The notes under the pieces are model-generated. The model was not told the DNA's origin and did not search any database. It saw only the letters and a list, made by a program, of their open reading frames with translations. A stretch of 33,425 bases of DNA from Myxococcus xanthus (GTDB lineage: Bacteria > Myxococcota > Myxococcia > Myxococcales > Myxococcaceae): assembly GCF_013116825.1 (NCBI RefSeq), contig NZ_JABFNS010000105.1, positions 1 to 33,425 on the forward strand. Direction: 5' to 3'. This document shows positions 24,373 to 33,425 of this stretch, piece after piece (position 1 is the first letter of the stretch; the number at the start of each line of letters is the position of its first letter). A program made the position numbers and the translations under genes.

Positions 24373-25190
24373 CAGAAGCTCACCGCCATTCCTGCTCCGG
24401 CGCCCTTGGGCGCCATCGTGACTCGAACCTCCCCCGCGACCGGGGGGCCATCCTTCGGGTAGAGGACGATGGCGGTGATGACACCGGCCAGTCCCACGCC
24501 GAAGCCGACGTCCGCCAGCAGCGCCCGGCCGCGCGTCTTGTCGGCGAACTCCTCCTTGGTCTCCACCCGGGTGGCGCCGTCGAACTGCTCACGCGCGTCG
24601 CGCGCCTGCATGCCGAACAGCACGCCCGCCACCACGCCCGCCGCGCCCACGCCGGCCGCGGCGAACGCGCCGATGCGCTGGCGCTTGTAGGACGTCAGCG
24701 CGCGCCGCAGCTCCGCCTCCTGCTGGCGCCGGCTCTCCTCCTCGGCGCGGCGGGCCGCGAGCTGCTCTTCTTCCGCCTGCCGGCGCGCGGCGTCCGCTTC
24801 GTCCTGGAGCCGCTGGCGCTCGGCGTTGGTCGCGGCCGCGGTCTGGTCTTCCTTCTCGATGAGCACCCGCAGCCGGTCGATGCTGCGCGCGCTGCGCTTG
24901 AGCAGCGTCGGGTCCGTGCCGTCGGTGGCGCCGACGTACTGCTGGTACCAGGTCACCGCCTCGCGCAGCTCTCCCGCGTTCTCCAGGGAGATGGCGATGT
25001 TGTAGATGAGCCGCGGATGGGGCTGGGCTTCATGCGCCTTCTTCAGCGCATCCGCCGCCTCGCGGTACTTGCCTGCCTGGTACAGCCGCTCGCCGTCCTT
25101 GATGAGGGCCGCTGCATTTTTCCCGCGCTGCGCGAACGCCACCGGTGGCGCCAGCGCGAGAATCACCGACAACACGAAAGCCAGTCTCAT
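24372..25190 (-). CDS. TPR/coiled-coil membrane protein coupled to the binding lipoprotein
   Basis: A 272-residue protein with a signal peptide (MRLAFVLSVILALAPPVAFA), one or two TPR helical pairs (GERLYQAGKYREAADALKKAHEA and PRLIYNIAISLENAGELREAV), a charged coiled coil at about 115-165 rich in Glu, Arg and Gln, and two hydrophobic segments at about 175-197 and 222-245, so the TPR part should face the periplasm. This layout is common in myxobacteria; the role is unknown. The ATG is at 25190. Its stop overlaps the start of the substrate-binding lipoprotein by one base. Together they look like a small envelope sensing or scaffold unit (inference). Confidence 0.8.
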   Translation of the reverse strand: MRLAFVLSVILALAPPVAFAQRGKNAAALIKDGERLYQAGKYREAADALKKAHEAQPHPRLIYNIAISLENAGELREAVTWYQQYVGATDGTDPTLLKRSARSIDRLRVLIEKEDQTAAATNAERQRLQDEADAARRQAEEEQLAARRAEEESRRQQEAELRRALTSYKRQRIGAFAAAGVGAAGVVAGVLFGMQARDAREQFDGATRVETKEEFADKTRGRALLADVGFGVGLAGVITAIVLYPKDGPPVAGEVRVTMAPKGAGAGMAVSF

Positions 25191-25250
25191 GACTTGAGAG
25201 CCTAGCGCGGAGCTTCGGGAAGGTCGAAGAGCTGACTTTTACTTCCTGTG

Positions 25251-25298
25251 AAAAATGGAAGGGCCGCCCCCGCGCTCGGTGCGAGCGGGAGGCGGCCC
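25251..25298 (-). terminator. Intrinsic terminator of pckG
   Basis: Read leftward: an arm starting GGGCCGCC pairs with GGCGGCCC over 8 bp, with an inner CGCTCG/CGAGCG stem of 6 bp around a 3-base loop, two small mismatches between them, and then a TTTTT run within eight bases (25251-25255). The arrangement is 35 bases beyond the pckG stop, and is the only hairpin here with a proper T-run. Confidence 0.85.
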
Positions 25299-25332
25299 GG
25301 GAGATTTCAGGTTGCTACCGGCGGGCGGGGAC

Positions 25333-27126
<1,794 letters not shown>

Positions 27127-27227
27127 GGATTCGTCCTTGTGGTTCAGGTCTGGAGACAGGCCCCAAACGTTCTGGAAGGGGGGCATAAATGCAACCCGCG
27201 ACCGGCCTCCCGCCTTGGTACCGAACA

Positions 27228-27257
27228 GGCCGCTCCTAATTCCACTTATCAGCGGCC
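27228..27257. promoter_or_regulatory. Inverted repeat in the pckG/permease divergent gap
   Basis: Perfect 7-base arms GGCCGCT and AGCGGCC are separated by 16 AT-richer bases. It lies between the divergent starts at 27126 and 27337. A weak rightward promoter (TTGGTA at 27215-27220, TAATTC at 27237-27242, 16-base spacing) overlaps it, so a bound regulator could control the permease or both genes. No known regulator consensus was recognised. Confidence 0.4.
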
Positions 27258-27336
27258 GGTCATCCAGAAGTAAACGGCGCACTGCGCCACGGCACTCGCC
27301 ATATCAGCGCAGCGAATACAGGTTGGGGCGGGCCTT

Positions 27337-29199
27337 ATGACCATCGCCATCGTCCTGGGTGTTGTCGTCGTCGCGTTGGTGCTGTTCTCGTTCGACACGC
27401 TTCCCATCGAGGTCAGCTCGCTCGTGGTGGTGTGCCTGCTGGCGCTCACCGGCGTGCTCACGCCCGTGCAGGCGTTCGAAGGGTTCAGCAACGACACGGT
27501 CATCTTCATCTTCACGCTGCTCGCGATGACGCAGGGGCTCGCATCGACGGGCGTGGTTCAGTTGGTGGGGCAACGGTTGGCCTTCTTCGCCCGCTTCGGC
27601 CATCAGACGTTCGTCATGGCGATGATGGTGGCGGTGGCGGCCTTCTCTTCTGTCATCTCCAACACGGTGACGACGGCGGCCTTCCTGCCGGTGGCCATCG
27701 GCGCGGCCCAGCGCGCCAAGGTGCCCAAGAGCAAGGTGCTGCTGCCGCTGGCGTACGCCTCCATGCTGGGCGGCATGGTGTTCCTCTACGGCACCTCCAC
27801 CAACCTGGTGATGTCCGCGGCGATGCAGCGGCTGGGCATGCAGGGCATCGGCGTGACGGAGCTGGCGCCGGTGGGGCTGCCGCTGGCGATTGTCGGCATC
27901 CTCGGGGTGGTGCTGCTGGCGCCGTGGTTGTTGCCGGCGCGCGAGGGCCGCGGTGCCATGGAGGACTGGACGCTGCGCGACTACCTCACGGAGGCGGTGC
28001 TGCCCCCGGACTCGCGCTACGTGGGCAAGGAGCTGGGGGACATCTCGGAGGGGCTGGGGCTGCGCGTCATCGGCATCATCCGCGACGGCGAGGCCCTGTC
28101 CGCGGTGCCAGGTTACCGGCTGCACGGCGACGAGCGGCTGCTCATCGAGGGCAACCGCGAGGCGATTTTGCGGGTGAAGGACCTGCGCGGCATCCAGATT
28201 CGCCCGGACGTGCGGCTGTCCGACGAGGAGCTGCACGACAAGGACTCCATCCTCATCGAAGCCAGCGTGCCGCCCGACAGTCCGTTGGTGGGGCGCAGCT
28301 TGAAGGAGACGCTCTTCGTGGAGCGCTACGGCCTGGTGGCGCTGGCCCTGCACCGCAAGCCCGCCATCCAGCGCGTCACCAAGCTCCAACTGCTGGGCCG
28401 CACCTTCGGGGAGCGCTCGCTGTCCATGCTGCCGCTGTCGGTGGGAGACGTGCTGCTGCTGCGCGGCGCGCGCGACCGGGTGGACGAGCTGGCGCGGGGC
28501 GGCAACCTGACGGTGCTCAGCGGCCACGAGTACCAGCCGCCGCGCTACGGCAAGGCGCTGCTGGCGGTGGTGTTGTTCCTGGGCGCGCTGGCGGCGGGCT
28601 CGCTGAACGCGGTGCCGCTGTCGGTGGCGGGCCTCACCGGCATGTTGCTGATGATTGCCACTGGCTGCGTGGACCCGCGCACCGCGTTCCGCGTGGACTG
28701 GCGTGTGGTGCTGCTCATCGGCTCCATGATGGCGCTGGGGCTGGCCATGGAGGTGAGCGGCGCGGGCGCGTTCGTGGGAGAGCGGGTGGCGGCGCTGGGC
28801 GCATTGGGTGGCCCGCGCATGGTCATGGTGTTGCTGATGGTGCTGACCATCGTCCTGTCCGCGCCGATGAGCAACCAGGCCGCGGCGCTGGTGGTGCTGC
28901 CAGTGGCCATCAACGCCGCGCAGCAGCTCGGCGTGGACGCGCGGCCCTTCGCCATGGCGGTGACGCTGGCGGCCAGCTGTTCCTTCATCACCCCGCTGGA
29001 GCCCAGCTGCGTGCTCGTGTACGGGCCGGGGCACTACCGCTTCACGGACTTCTTCCGCCTGGGCACGCCGCTGACCGCGGTGCTGGTCGTCCTGCTCACG
29101 GTGGCCGTGCCCTGGGCGTGGCCGCTGGAGAAGGGCGCCTCGCCGGCGCCGGTGGCGCATCACCCGGCCGTGGGCCAGCGGGCGCCCACGGGGCCGTGA
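27337..29199 (+). CDS. SLC13/DASS-family permease with two TrkA-C domains
   Basis: A 620-residue inner-membrane transporter. Two membrane halves (about 1-205 and 400-600) each contain a hairpin-type motif: ISNTVTTAAFLPVA near 107-120 and MSNQAAALVVLPVA near 508-522, the second having Gln where the strict family has Thr. Between them are two cytoplasmic TrkA-C/RCK-C domains, about 207-281 (LLIEGNREAIL) and 295-390 (VLLLRGARDRVDEL). Members with this layout move anions such as dicarboxylates, citrate or sulfate with Na+ or H+; the substrate cannot be told from sequence. It is divergent from pckG, which is suggestive of C4-acid use but not proof. Four bases separate its stop from the convergent miaE stop. 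Confidence 0.9.
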   Translation: MTIAIVLGVVVVALVLFSFDTLPIEVSSLVVVCLLALTGVLTPVQAFEGFSNDTVIFIFTLLAMTQGLASTGVVQLVGQRLAFFARFGHQTFVMAMMVAVAAFSSVISNTVTTAAFLPVAIGAAQRAKVPKSKVLLPLAYASMLGGMVFLYGTSTNLVMSAAMQRLGMQGIGVTELAPVGLPLAIVGILGVVLLAPWLLPAREGRGAMEDWTLRDYLTEAVLPPDSRYVGKELGDISEGLGLRVIGIIRDGEALSAVPGYRLHGDERLLIEGNREAILRVKDLRGIQIRPDVRLSDEELHDKDSILIEASVPPDSPLVGRSLKETLFVERYGLVALALHRKPAIQRVTKLQLLGRTFGERSLSMLPLSVGDVLLLRGARDRVDELARGGNLTVLSGHEYQPPRYGKALLAVVLFLGALAAGSLNAVPLSVAGLTGMLLMIATGCVDPRTAFRVDWRVVLLIGSMMALGLAMEVSGAGAFVGERVAALGALGGPRMVMVLLMVLTIVLSAPMSNQAAALVVLPVAINAAQQLGVDARPFAMAVTLAASCSFITPLEPSCVLVYGPGHYRFTDFFRLGTPLTAVLVVLLTVAVPWAWPLEKGASPAPVAHHPAVGQRAPTGP

Positions 29200-29203
29200 C
29201 GGC

Positions 29204-29827
29204 TCAGTGGATGGCGGCGCGCAGCCCCACGTCGGTGATGACCTGCGCCTCACGCTCCAGCATCCACTCCAGCCGCGCCTTCACGCGGGTTTCGTCGCCA
29301 TCGGACGCGGTGACGGCCAGCCGGTAGAAGAGGGACTGATGGCCGTCCTCGGACTGGGCCAGCTCGCCGTAGAAGCGCGCCAGGGCCGGGTCGGTGAGGC
29401 CTTCGGCCAGCAGGGACAGTCGCTCGCAGGAGCGGGCTTCGATGACGGCGGCCACCAGCAGCCGGTCCAGGCGGCGCTCGGCGGCGGGCGTGCGAATCAG
29501 CTTCTGCAGGCCCTGGGCGTAGGGGTCTCCCGCGTCCTTGGTCAGCGTGAGGCCACGCTCCGCCATCAGGTCCAACACGCGGGCCAGGTGAGCGCTCTCC
29601 TCGCGCGCCAGCCGCGCCATCTGCGAGGGCAGCCCCGGCAGGTCCGGGTAGGCCTGGAGCATGGACAGCGCGTTGGCGGCGGCCTTCTTCTCGCAGTGGG
29701 CATGGTCCACCAGCACCTCGTCGAACCGCTCGAGCGCCAGGGGCAGCCAGCGCGAGTCGGTGGCGGCGTGAAGAATGACGGGGCCCTCTCCAGAGAGGGG
29801 ACGGCGGGAAGGCGTGGGACGGCTCAT
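29204..29827 (-). CDS. miaE: tRNA-(2-methylthio-N6-isopentenyladenosine37) hydroxylase
   Basis: A 207-residue diiron oxygenase that hydroxylates ms2i6A at tRNA position 37. The four-helix ferritin-like core shows Glu46 (CEKKAA), Glu77-x-x-His80 (REESAHL), Glu130 (VIEARSCERL) and Glu160-x-x-His163 (SEDGHQSLF), a complete carboxylate-bridged diiron set. Length is slightly under that of the Salmonella enzyme. The ATG at 29827 is the only good start. It needs O2, consistent with an aerobic host. It runs in line with the upstream GNAT gene (28-base gap). Confidence 0.93.
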   Translation of the reverse strand: MSRPTPSRRPLSGEGPVILHAATDSRWLPLALERFDEVLVDHAHCEKKAAANALSMLQAYPDLPGLPSQMARLAREESAHLARVLDLMAERGLTLTKDAGDPYAQGLQKLIRTPAAERRLDRLLVAAVIEARSCERLSLLAEGLTDPALARFYGELAQSEDGHQSLFYRLAVTASDGDETRVKARLEWMLEREAQVITDVGLRAAIH

Positions 29828-29855
29828 GCGGGCGCGGACTGTACGCGGCCGGCGG

Positions 29856-30692
29856 CTACTCCACCAGGACGAGCCGCCACGTCCGGCCGGCCAGGTAGCC
29901 GACCTTGCGGGCGATGCGGGCGGTGCTCTCGTCCCGCTCGTCGATGCGCAGGGTCAGCCGCGGCAGCGAGGACAGCAGGTGGCGGGAAATCTGGCCCAGG
30001 CACAGCAGGGCGTGGCCCTTCTTGCGCTCGGCGGGCAGCGTGTAGAGGCCCTCCAGCTCCGCGCCGTATTGGGAGCGGCTGCCGATATCCACCTTGAACA
30101 CCAGCGCGCCATTCTCCTCCAACACGTAGGTGCGGCGCTGGCGCACGCGCTGGATGACGCGGGCCTCGTAGCCTCGCGGGTCCTCGGCCAACGGGTCTCG
30201 CTCGTGCACCTCGCGCACGTAGCCCTGCGCCAGCGGCAGCAGCCGGGGCAGGTCCTCCTCCTTCGCCAACCGCAAGAGCGGGTTGGTGAAGGGGCCCAGG
30301 TCATCCGCCGACACGCTGAACAGCCGCTGCGTGCGCGACAGGCGCGGCTTGCCCGGGGCCAGGCTGCGCAGCAGCGCGTCCACCGACGGCTTGTCGCCCA
30401 CGGTGGAGCGCAGCGTCAGGCGCGAGGACAGCGCGTCCGCGATGACGCTGGTGGCGCCCGCGTCGCTCGCGCTGGGCACCACCAGCCCGCCGTCGCCGCC
30501 CACGAACACGGCGGCGGTGAGGACCTGGCTGTCGAAGCGGCCGTAGAACGCGAAGGGCACCCTGCCACGGGGGGCGATGCCGAACTCCTCCAGCAACCCC
30601 AGCAGGTAGAGGTTGTGGACCGGGTCCTTCGACAAAAGCCCCCGAAGGGCTTCCGCGTCACGGGGACCAAGCTGTTCGACGGTAACGGGCAT
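29856..30692 (-). CDS. GNAT family N-acetyltransferase (two-lobed, DUF4081-like)
   Basis: A 278-residue protein. The C-terminal half has the GNAT core: YVLEENGALVFKVDIGSRSQ as central strands, EGLYTLPAERKKGHALLCL as the acetyl-CoA-binding turn (with the basic RKKGHA where Q/RxxGxG/A is expected), and VGYLAGRTWRLV at the end. The N-terminal half resembles the extra lobe of DUF4081-type acetyltransferases (LLSKDPVHNLYLLGLLEEFG). The substrate is unknown. The ATG at 30692 starts MPVTVEQL; an earlier TTG at 30722 is less likely. It follows the AgmX-domain gene by 39 bases. Confidence 0.85.
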   Translation of the reverse strand: MPVTVEQLGPRDAEALRGLLSKDPVHNLYLLGLLEEFGIAPRGRVPFAFYGRFDSQVLTAAVFVGGDGGLVVPSASDAGATSVIADALSSRLTLRSTVGDKPSVDALLRSLAPGKPRLSRTQRLFSVSADDLGPFTNPLLRLAKEEDLPRLLPLAQGYVREVHERDPLAEDPRGYEARVIQRVRQRRTYVLEENGALVFKVDIGSRSQYGAELEGLYTLPAERKKGHALLCLGQISRHLLSSLPRLTLRIDERDESTARIARKVGYLAGRTWRLVLVE

Positions 30693-30731
30693 GAAGGGTC
30701 GGGGGCTCCGCACCTTACGCAAAACCGGGCC

Positions 30732-31385
30732 CTACCGGCCAGTCTCCCCAGGGACACGGAACTCGAAGGGGTAGACGACCGTCGCCTTTCCTCCGCCAAA
30801 GGGCGCCGGGAAGCGGACGTCCAGCAGCGAGTCCAGCGCGCACGCCTGCACGAAGGGGTCGGGGATGGTGCTGGACACCAGCTCGCCCGCGCTCATCACC
30901 CCGCCCTCGTTGCCCGCCTCCACGGTGAAGCGCAACTTCACTGTCTGCGGACCCCGGTTGCGTTGTGCCGCGTCCTCGAAACATTGCTGCACGAGCGGAG
31001 TCACCGCCTGGATGGCGGCGCGGATGTCGTCGGCGTGGATGCGGCCGGTGGTGGATTCGACCACCGGCTCCACCTCCACCACGCGCCGCGGGTCCCCCGA
31101 GGCCGCGGGCGGCGCGGGCACGTCGGTCCGCGAGGACGGGAAGCCGGGCGGAGGCTGCACCGGAGGAGGTGTGACGCTGGGCGGTGACAGGCCGGGCGTG
31201 GGGGCGATGCGCGTGCCGGGCGGCTGCGGGGCGGGCAGCTCCTCGGCGGGGGGCGGTCCGACGGGCAGCGGCTCGTCGTGGACAGGGCGCGTCAGCCAGT
31301 AGGAGAGGGCGGCGCTCAGGATGAGCACGCCCAGGCTCACACCGGGAATGACGAGCCAACGGATGAGGGACGACCGGTCGGACAT
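30732..31385 (-). CDS. TonB-like protein with AgmX/PglI-type C-terminal domain
   Basis: A 217-residue protein: a short cytoplasmic start, one TM at about 8-31 (WLVIPGVSLGVLILSAALSYWL), a Pro-rich periplasm-spanning linker at about 40-100 full of PP pairs, then a C-terminal domain (about 115-217) with VTPLVQQCFEDAA, VKLRFTVEA and YPFEFRVPG. This matches the TonB/AgmX-PglI C-terminal type seen in M. xanthus gliding and secretion-linked proteins. It might pass force or energy across the periplasm or act as an envelope scaffold; no ExbB/ExbD genes are near. The ATG is at 31385. A perfect hairpin (31391-31411) lies between it and the patatin gene. Confidence 0.82.
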   Translation of the reverse strand: MSDRSSLIRWLVIPGVSLGVLILSAALSYWLTRPVHDEPLPVGPPPAEELPAPQPPGTRIAPTPGLSPPSVTPPPVQPPPGFPSSRTDVPAPPAASGDPRRVVEVEPVVESTTGRIHADDIRAAIQAVTPLVQQCFEDAAQRNRGPQTVKLRFTVEAGNEGGVMSAGELVSSTIPDPFVQACALDSLLDVRFPAPFGGGKATVVYPFEFRVPGETGR

Positions 31386-31390
31386 GGACG

Positions 31391-31411
31391 CCTGGAGGAT
31401 ATGCCTCCAGG
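31391..31411 (-). other. Perfect 8-bp hairpin between two co-directional genes
   Basis: CCTGGAGG and CCTCCAGG pair perfectly around a 5-base loop, filling most of the 28-base gap between the patatin stop (31414) and the AgmX-domain start (31385). Leftward, the first arm holds a GGAGG and the second arm would mask it. It may tune translation or partly end transcription. No T-run follows. Confidence 0.6.
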
Positions 31412-31413
31412 GC

Positions 31414-33252
31414 TCACTTGCACGAGCGCTGCTCGGGCTTGCCCTTCGTACACTGGGCCAGTGGAGCGAACCGCGCCTCGGCTTCCGACACCGCGTCGTC
31501 CACCGGCTTGTCGCACTCCGAGGCGGCCAGTGTGCCCTGAATCTCGAAGAGGCGCAGCACTTCATGGCAACGCTGCTGGAAGTGCTTCACGCCTTCCTTG
31601 AACAGCGGCCGCATGACCTCCGGCGAGAAGCCGTAGCCGCTGGCCGTCTGGAGCTGCGAGTCCGGACGGAACATCCACGACGAACGCCAGCTGGAGGCCA
31701 CCTGGTCGAAGCGGGCGGAGCCCAGCCACATGCTGGTGGCCGCCTTGAGGGCCCCGGGCTCGCGCGAAACGAAGCCTGCGCCCGTGCGGCGGCAGAAGGC
31801 GTTGACGCTGGCGGCGTCGGCCACGTTCGCCAGGCGCTCCACGCAGACGTTGTACTCCGCGAAGCGCCGGCCCACGGCGGCCATCTCCCCCTGCTGCACC
31901 TCACCCACGCGCGGCTGGGCGACGAACAGGTCGATGGTGCGCATCAGCACGCTGACGGCGTTGTCCGGCGGGTTCTCCGGTGACGGCTCCACGCCGCCAG
32001 TGGAGATGACCAGCACGCGCTCGGCGCCGCGCTGAACGGCCTGGAGCAGCGGCAGTCCGGAGCGCACGCCGCCGTCGAAGAAGGAGCCCTTCATCCTCCC
32101 GGTGTGTGACGGCAGCCACGGCACCGGGTCCGCGAGCACGGGCTCCACGATGGAGGCGACGACGCCGTTGATGATGCCCTCCACGCGCTGCTCTTCGGTG
32201 GCGTTCGGGTCGAGGTTCGCCGGGTCCTGGTCGCTGATGCCGAAGACGTCACCGGTGTCGAAGTCCACGGAGACGGCCACCAGCTCCGTGCCGTTGGTGA
32301 GCTGCTCGGGGACCACCGCCGCGCGGAGCTTGCCGTAGATGCCGTCGAACTGGACCAGGCCGCGCAGGTCGGAGGCAATCTTCCAAATCCAGGTGTTGTT
32401 GACGCAGTACAGGTCCGACTCCACCGAGCAGGTGTAGTTGCTGATGAGCAGCTGTCGCGCGGCCTCTTCGTGGCCCGGCGTGTGGAACAGGTCCACCAGC
32501 GTGCTGATGAGCGCGCCGGTGCTGCTGCCCGCCGCCAGGTCGATGCGCGCGTCTCCACACCCCTCCGGCGCCGGCTTGCCGCGGCACTGCTCCAGCACGC
32601 CGAGCAGCCGCCAGATGGCCCCCGCGCTGAACGCGCCATTGGCGCCGCCGCCGCTCAGGACCAGGGCGTTGGATGGGCGTCCCAGCGTGCGGTTCCACTT
32701 GCGGGCGCTGACGTACTGCGCGGCGGACTCGGCGCCTTCGCGGATGCCGCGGGTGAGCGCCTGGATGGGCACGCGGTCCCCCTGGGCATCACGCAGGGCC
32801 ATCAGCGACGCGGCGATGCCCAGCGTGTTGGCCAGGAAGCGCGCGGCGTCCACTTCGCGCGGTGAGGGCGCGGCGGGGTCCACCGTGGTGGGCAGCGACG
32901 GCAGGCCCCACTGCGGCGACGCCATGGCTGTCTGGAGGAAGCGCTCGTAGCACGCGCTGTTGCTGCCGCCCGCGCTCTGCGTCAGGCAGTCCAGTTGTTC
33001 GAGGATGGGCTGGGGCGCGTTGCCCATCGCGGACATCCAGCGCGCGGCTTCGGCGGGGTCGGCGTAGGCGTCCACCAGGTGCGTGCGGGTGAGGCGCGCC
33101 GCGCGCTCCTGGATGGGCACGGGCAGCGGCGCCGCCTGTGGGTCCCCGGGTGTGTTCAGCGCGTCGAGGATGTAGCCCGTGCGCAGGAAGCAGCCGCTGG
33201 AGACGGCTGCCAGCGCGGTGAGACACAGCAGGTACGTGGTGCTCCGGTTCAT
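31414..33252 (-). CDS. Patatin-like phospholipase lipoprotein
   Basis: A 612-residue lipoprotein: signal with lipobox SSGC (Cys21), an N-terminal region to about 190 of unknown fold, then a patatin domain. The oxyanion loop GGGANGAFSAG is at 201-211, the nucleophile elbow GSSTG (Ser244) at 242-246, and the catalytic Asp in FDGGVRSG (Asp393). The Ser-Asp dyad is complete, so it should be an active esterase or phospholipase A on lipids near the outer membrane or periplasm. About 170 residues follow the patatin domain, with paired Cys that may form disulfides. The ATG at 33252 has a run of Gs six bases upstream. The AgmX-domain gene follows. Confidence 0.9.
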   Translation of the reverse strand: MNRSTTYLLCLTALAAVSSGCFLRTGYILDALNTPGDPQAAPLPVPIQERAARLTRTHLVDAYADPAEAARWMSAMGNAPQPILEQLDCLTQSAGGSNSACYERFLQTAMASPQWGLPSLPTTVDPAAPSPREVDAARFLANTLGIAASLMALRDAQGDRVPIQALTRGIREGAESAAQYVSARKWNRTLGRPSNALVLSGGGANGAFSAGAIWRLLGVLEQCRGKPAPEGCGDARIDLAAGSSTGALISTLVDLFHTPGHEEAARQLLISNYTCSVESDLYCVNNTWIWKIASDLRGLVQFDGIYGKLRAAVVPEQLTNGTELVAVSVDFDTGDVFGISDQDPANLDPNATEEQRVEGIINGVVASIVEPVLADPVPWLPSHTGRMKGSFFDGGVRSGLPLLQAVQRGAERVLVISTGGVEPSPENPPDNAVSVLMRTIDLFVAQPRVGEVQQGEMAAVGRRFAEYNVCVERLANVADAASVNAFCRRTGAGFVSREPGALKAATSMWLGSARFDQVASSWRSSWMFRPDSQLQTASGYGFSPEVMRPLFKEGVKHFQQRCHEVLRLFEIQGTLAASECDKPVDDAVSEAEARFAPLAQCTKGKPEQRSCK

Positions 33253-33341
33253 GGGAGTCCCCCCGAGAGGCGCGCGACGCCGCCGCGTGCCTGGGCTCGC
33301 CGCCTCGTCGGGGAGGATGTTAGCGCATGCGCGCGCGCGGG

Positions 33342-33367
33342 CGTGAGCCCTCTGGGGGGCGCTCACG
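33342..33367 (-). terminator. Hairpin after the right-edge gene
   Basis: CGTGAGC (33342-33348) and GCTCACG (33361-33367) form a 7-bp stem with further partial C/G pairing inside the 12-base loop. It lies 17 bases downstream of the leftward stop at 33385, and upstream of the patatin gene, so it probably ends the right-edge transcript. No T-run. Confidence 0.5.
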
Positions 33368-33384
33368 GCCGAGCCGGCCTTCCC

Positions 33385-33425
33385 CTACGGATACACCTCG
33401 CGGCGGGGCAGGGTGGGCTCCGTGG
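33385..33425 (-). CDS. C-terminal end of a leftward gene running off the right edge
   Basis: Read leftward from the edge the sequence encodes TEPTLPRREVYP and a TAG at 33385-33387. The frame uses the same GC-rich codons as its neighbours, and a hairpin sits just downstream, both of which suit a real gene end. Only 12 residues are visible and no identity can be given. Confidence 0.4.
   Translation of the reverse strand, partial: TEPTLPRREVYP

Noticed and set aside
27304..29253. A 649-codon leftward frame opposite the SLC13 permease
   Set aside because: The product is an His/Arg/Gln-rich shadow of a clear membrane transporter.

Overview
The window looks like chromosomal DNA of a myxobacterium, most likely Myxococcus or a close relative. 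It is very GC-rich, with almost every third codon position G or C. Many genes encode lipoproteins, coiled-coil envelope proteins, TPR proteins and an AgmX/PglI-type C-terminal domain. Regulation is of the myxobacterial style, with a sigma-54 activator, a membrane-anchored methyl-accepting protein and a histidine kinase. The species is inferred, not proven. I see no insertion sequence, phage, tRNA, rRNA or CRISPR, so this is core-like DNA with some lineage-specific genes.

Layout. 1-5617 is a leftward housekeeping run: rsfS, rlmH, an RtcB-family protein, a GNAT acetyltransferase, gpmI, a ComF-family protein, and the start of an exported protein at the left edge. 5679-10354 holds a small TPR protein, an outer-membrane barrel, a lipoprotein, an exported coiled-coil protein and an NtrC-type response regulator; an excellent -24/-12 sigma-54 promoter lies just upstream of the coiled-coil gene. 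10517-15559 holds a Nudix hydrolase, a haem-oxygenase-like diiron protein resembling the 1-alkene-forming oxidase UndA, a probable 60-residue Cys-containing protein overlapping its end, a six-TM methyl-accepting protein and a sensor kinase whose 3' end overlaps the receptor gene. 15868-18315 has a RibD/DHFR-like protein, radA and a GlsB-type membrane protein.

18371-21390 is a compact biotin operon, bioB-bioF-bioD. A BirA-like inverted repeat precedes it and overlaps a TTGACA -35 box, and a strong hairpin follows it. No bioA is present. 21488-22929 encodes a 92-residue unknown protein translationally coupled to a class I/II aminotransferase. 22942-25190 (leftward) is an unknown coiled-coil membrane protein coupled to an orphan Leu/Ile/Val-type substrate-binding lipoprotein without ABC subunits. 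25333-29199 pairs GTP-dependent PEP carboxykinase, ended by the clearest intrinsic terminator here, with a divergent SLC13-type permease. 29204-33252 (leftward) holds miaE, a second GNAT protein, an AgmX/PglI-domain protein and a patatin-like lipoprotein, with a perfect hairpin between the last two. The 3' end of one further leftward gene lies at the right edge.

The items most worth following up are the UndA-like enzyme with its overlapping small ORF, the sigma-54 promoter that leaves almost no leader, the BirA-like operator, the orphan solute-binding pair and the intergenic hairpin at 31391-31411.
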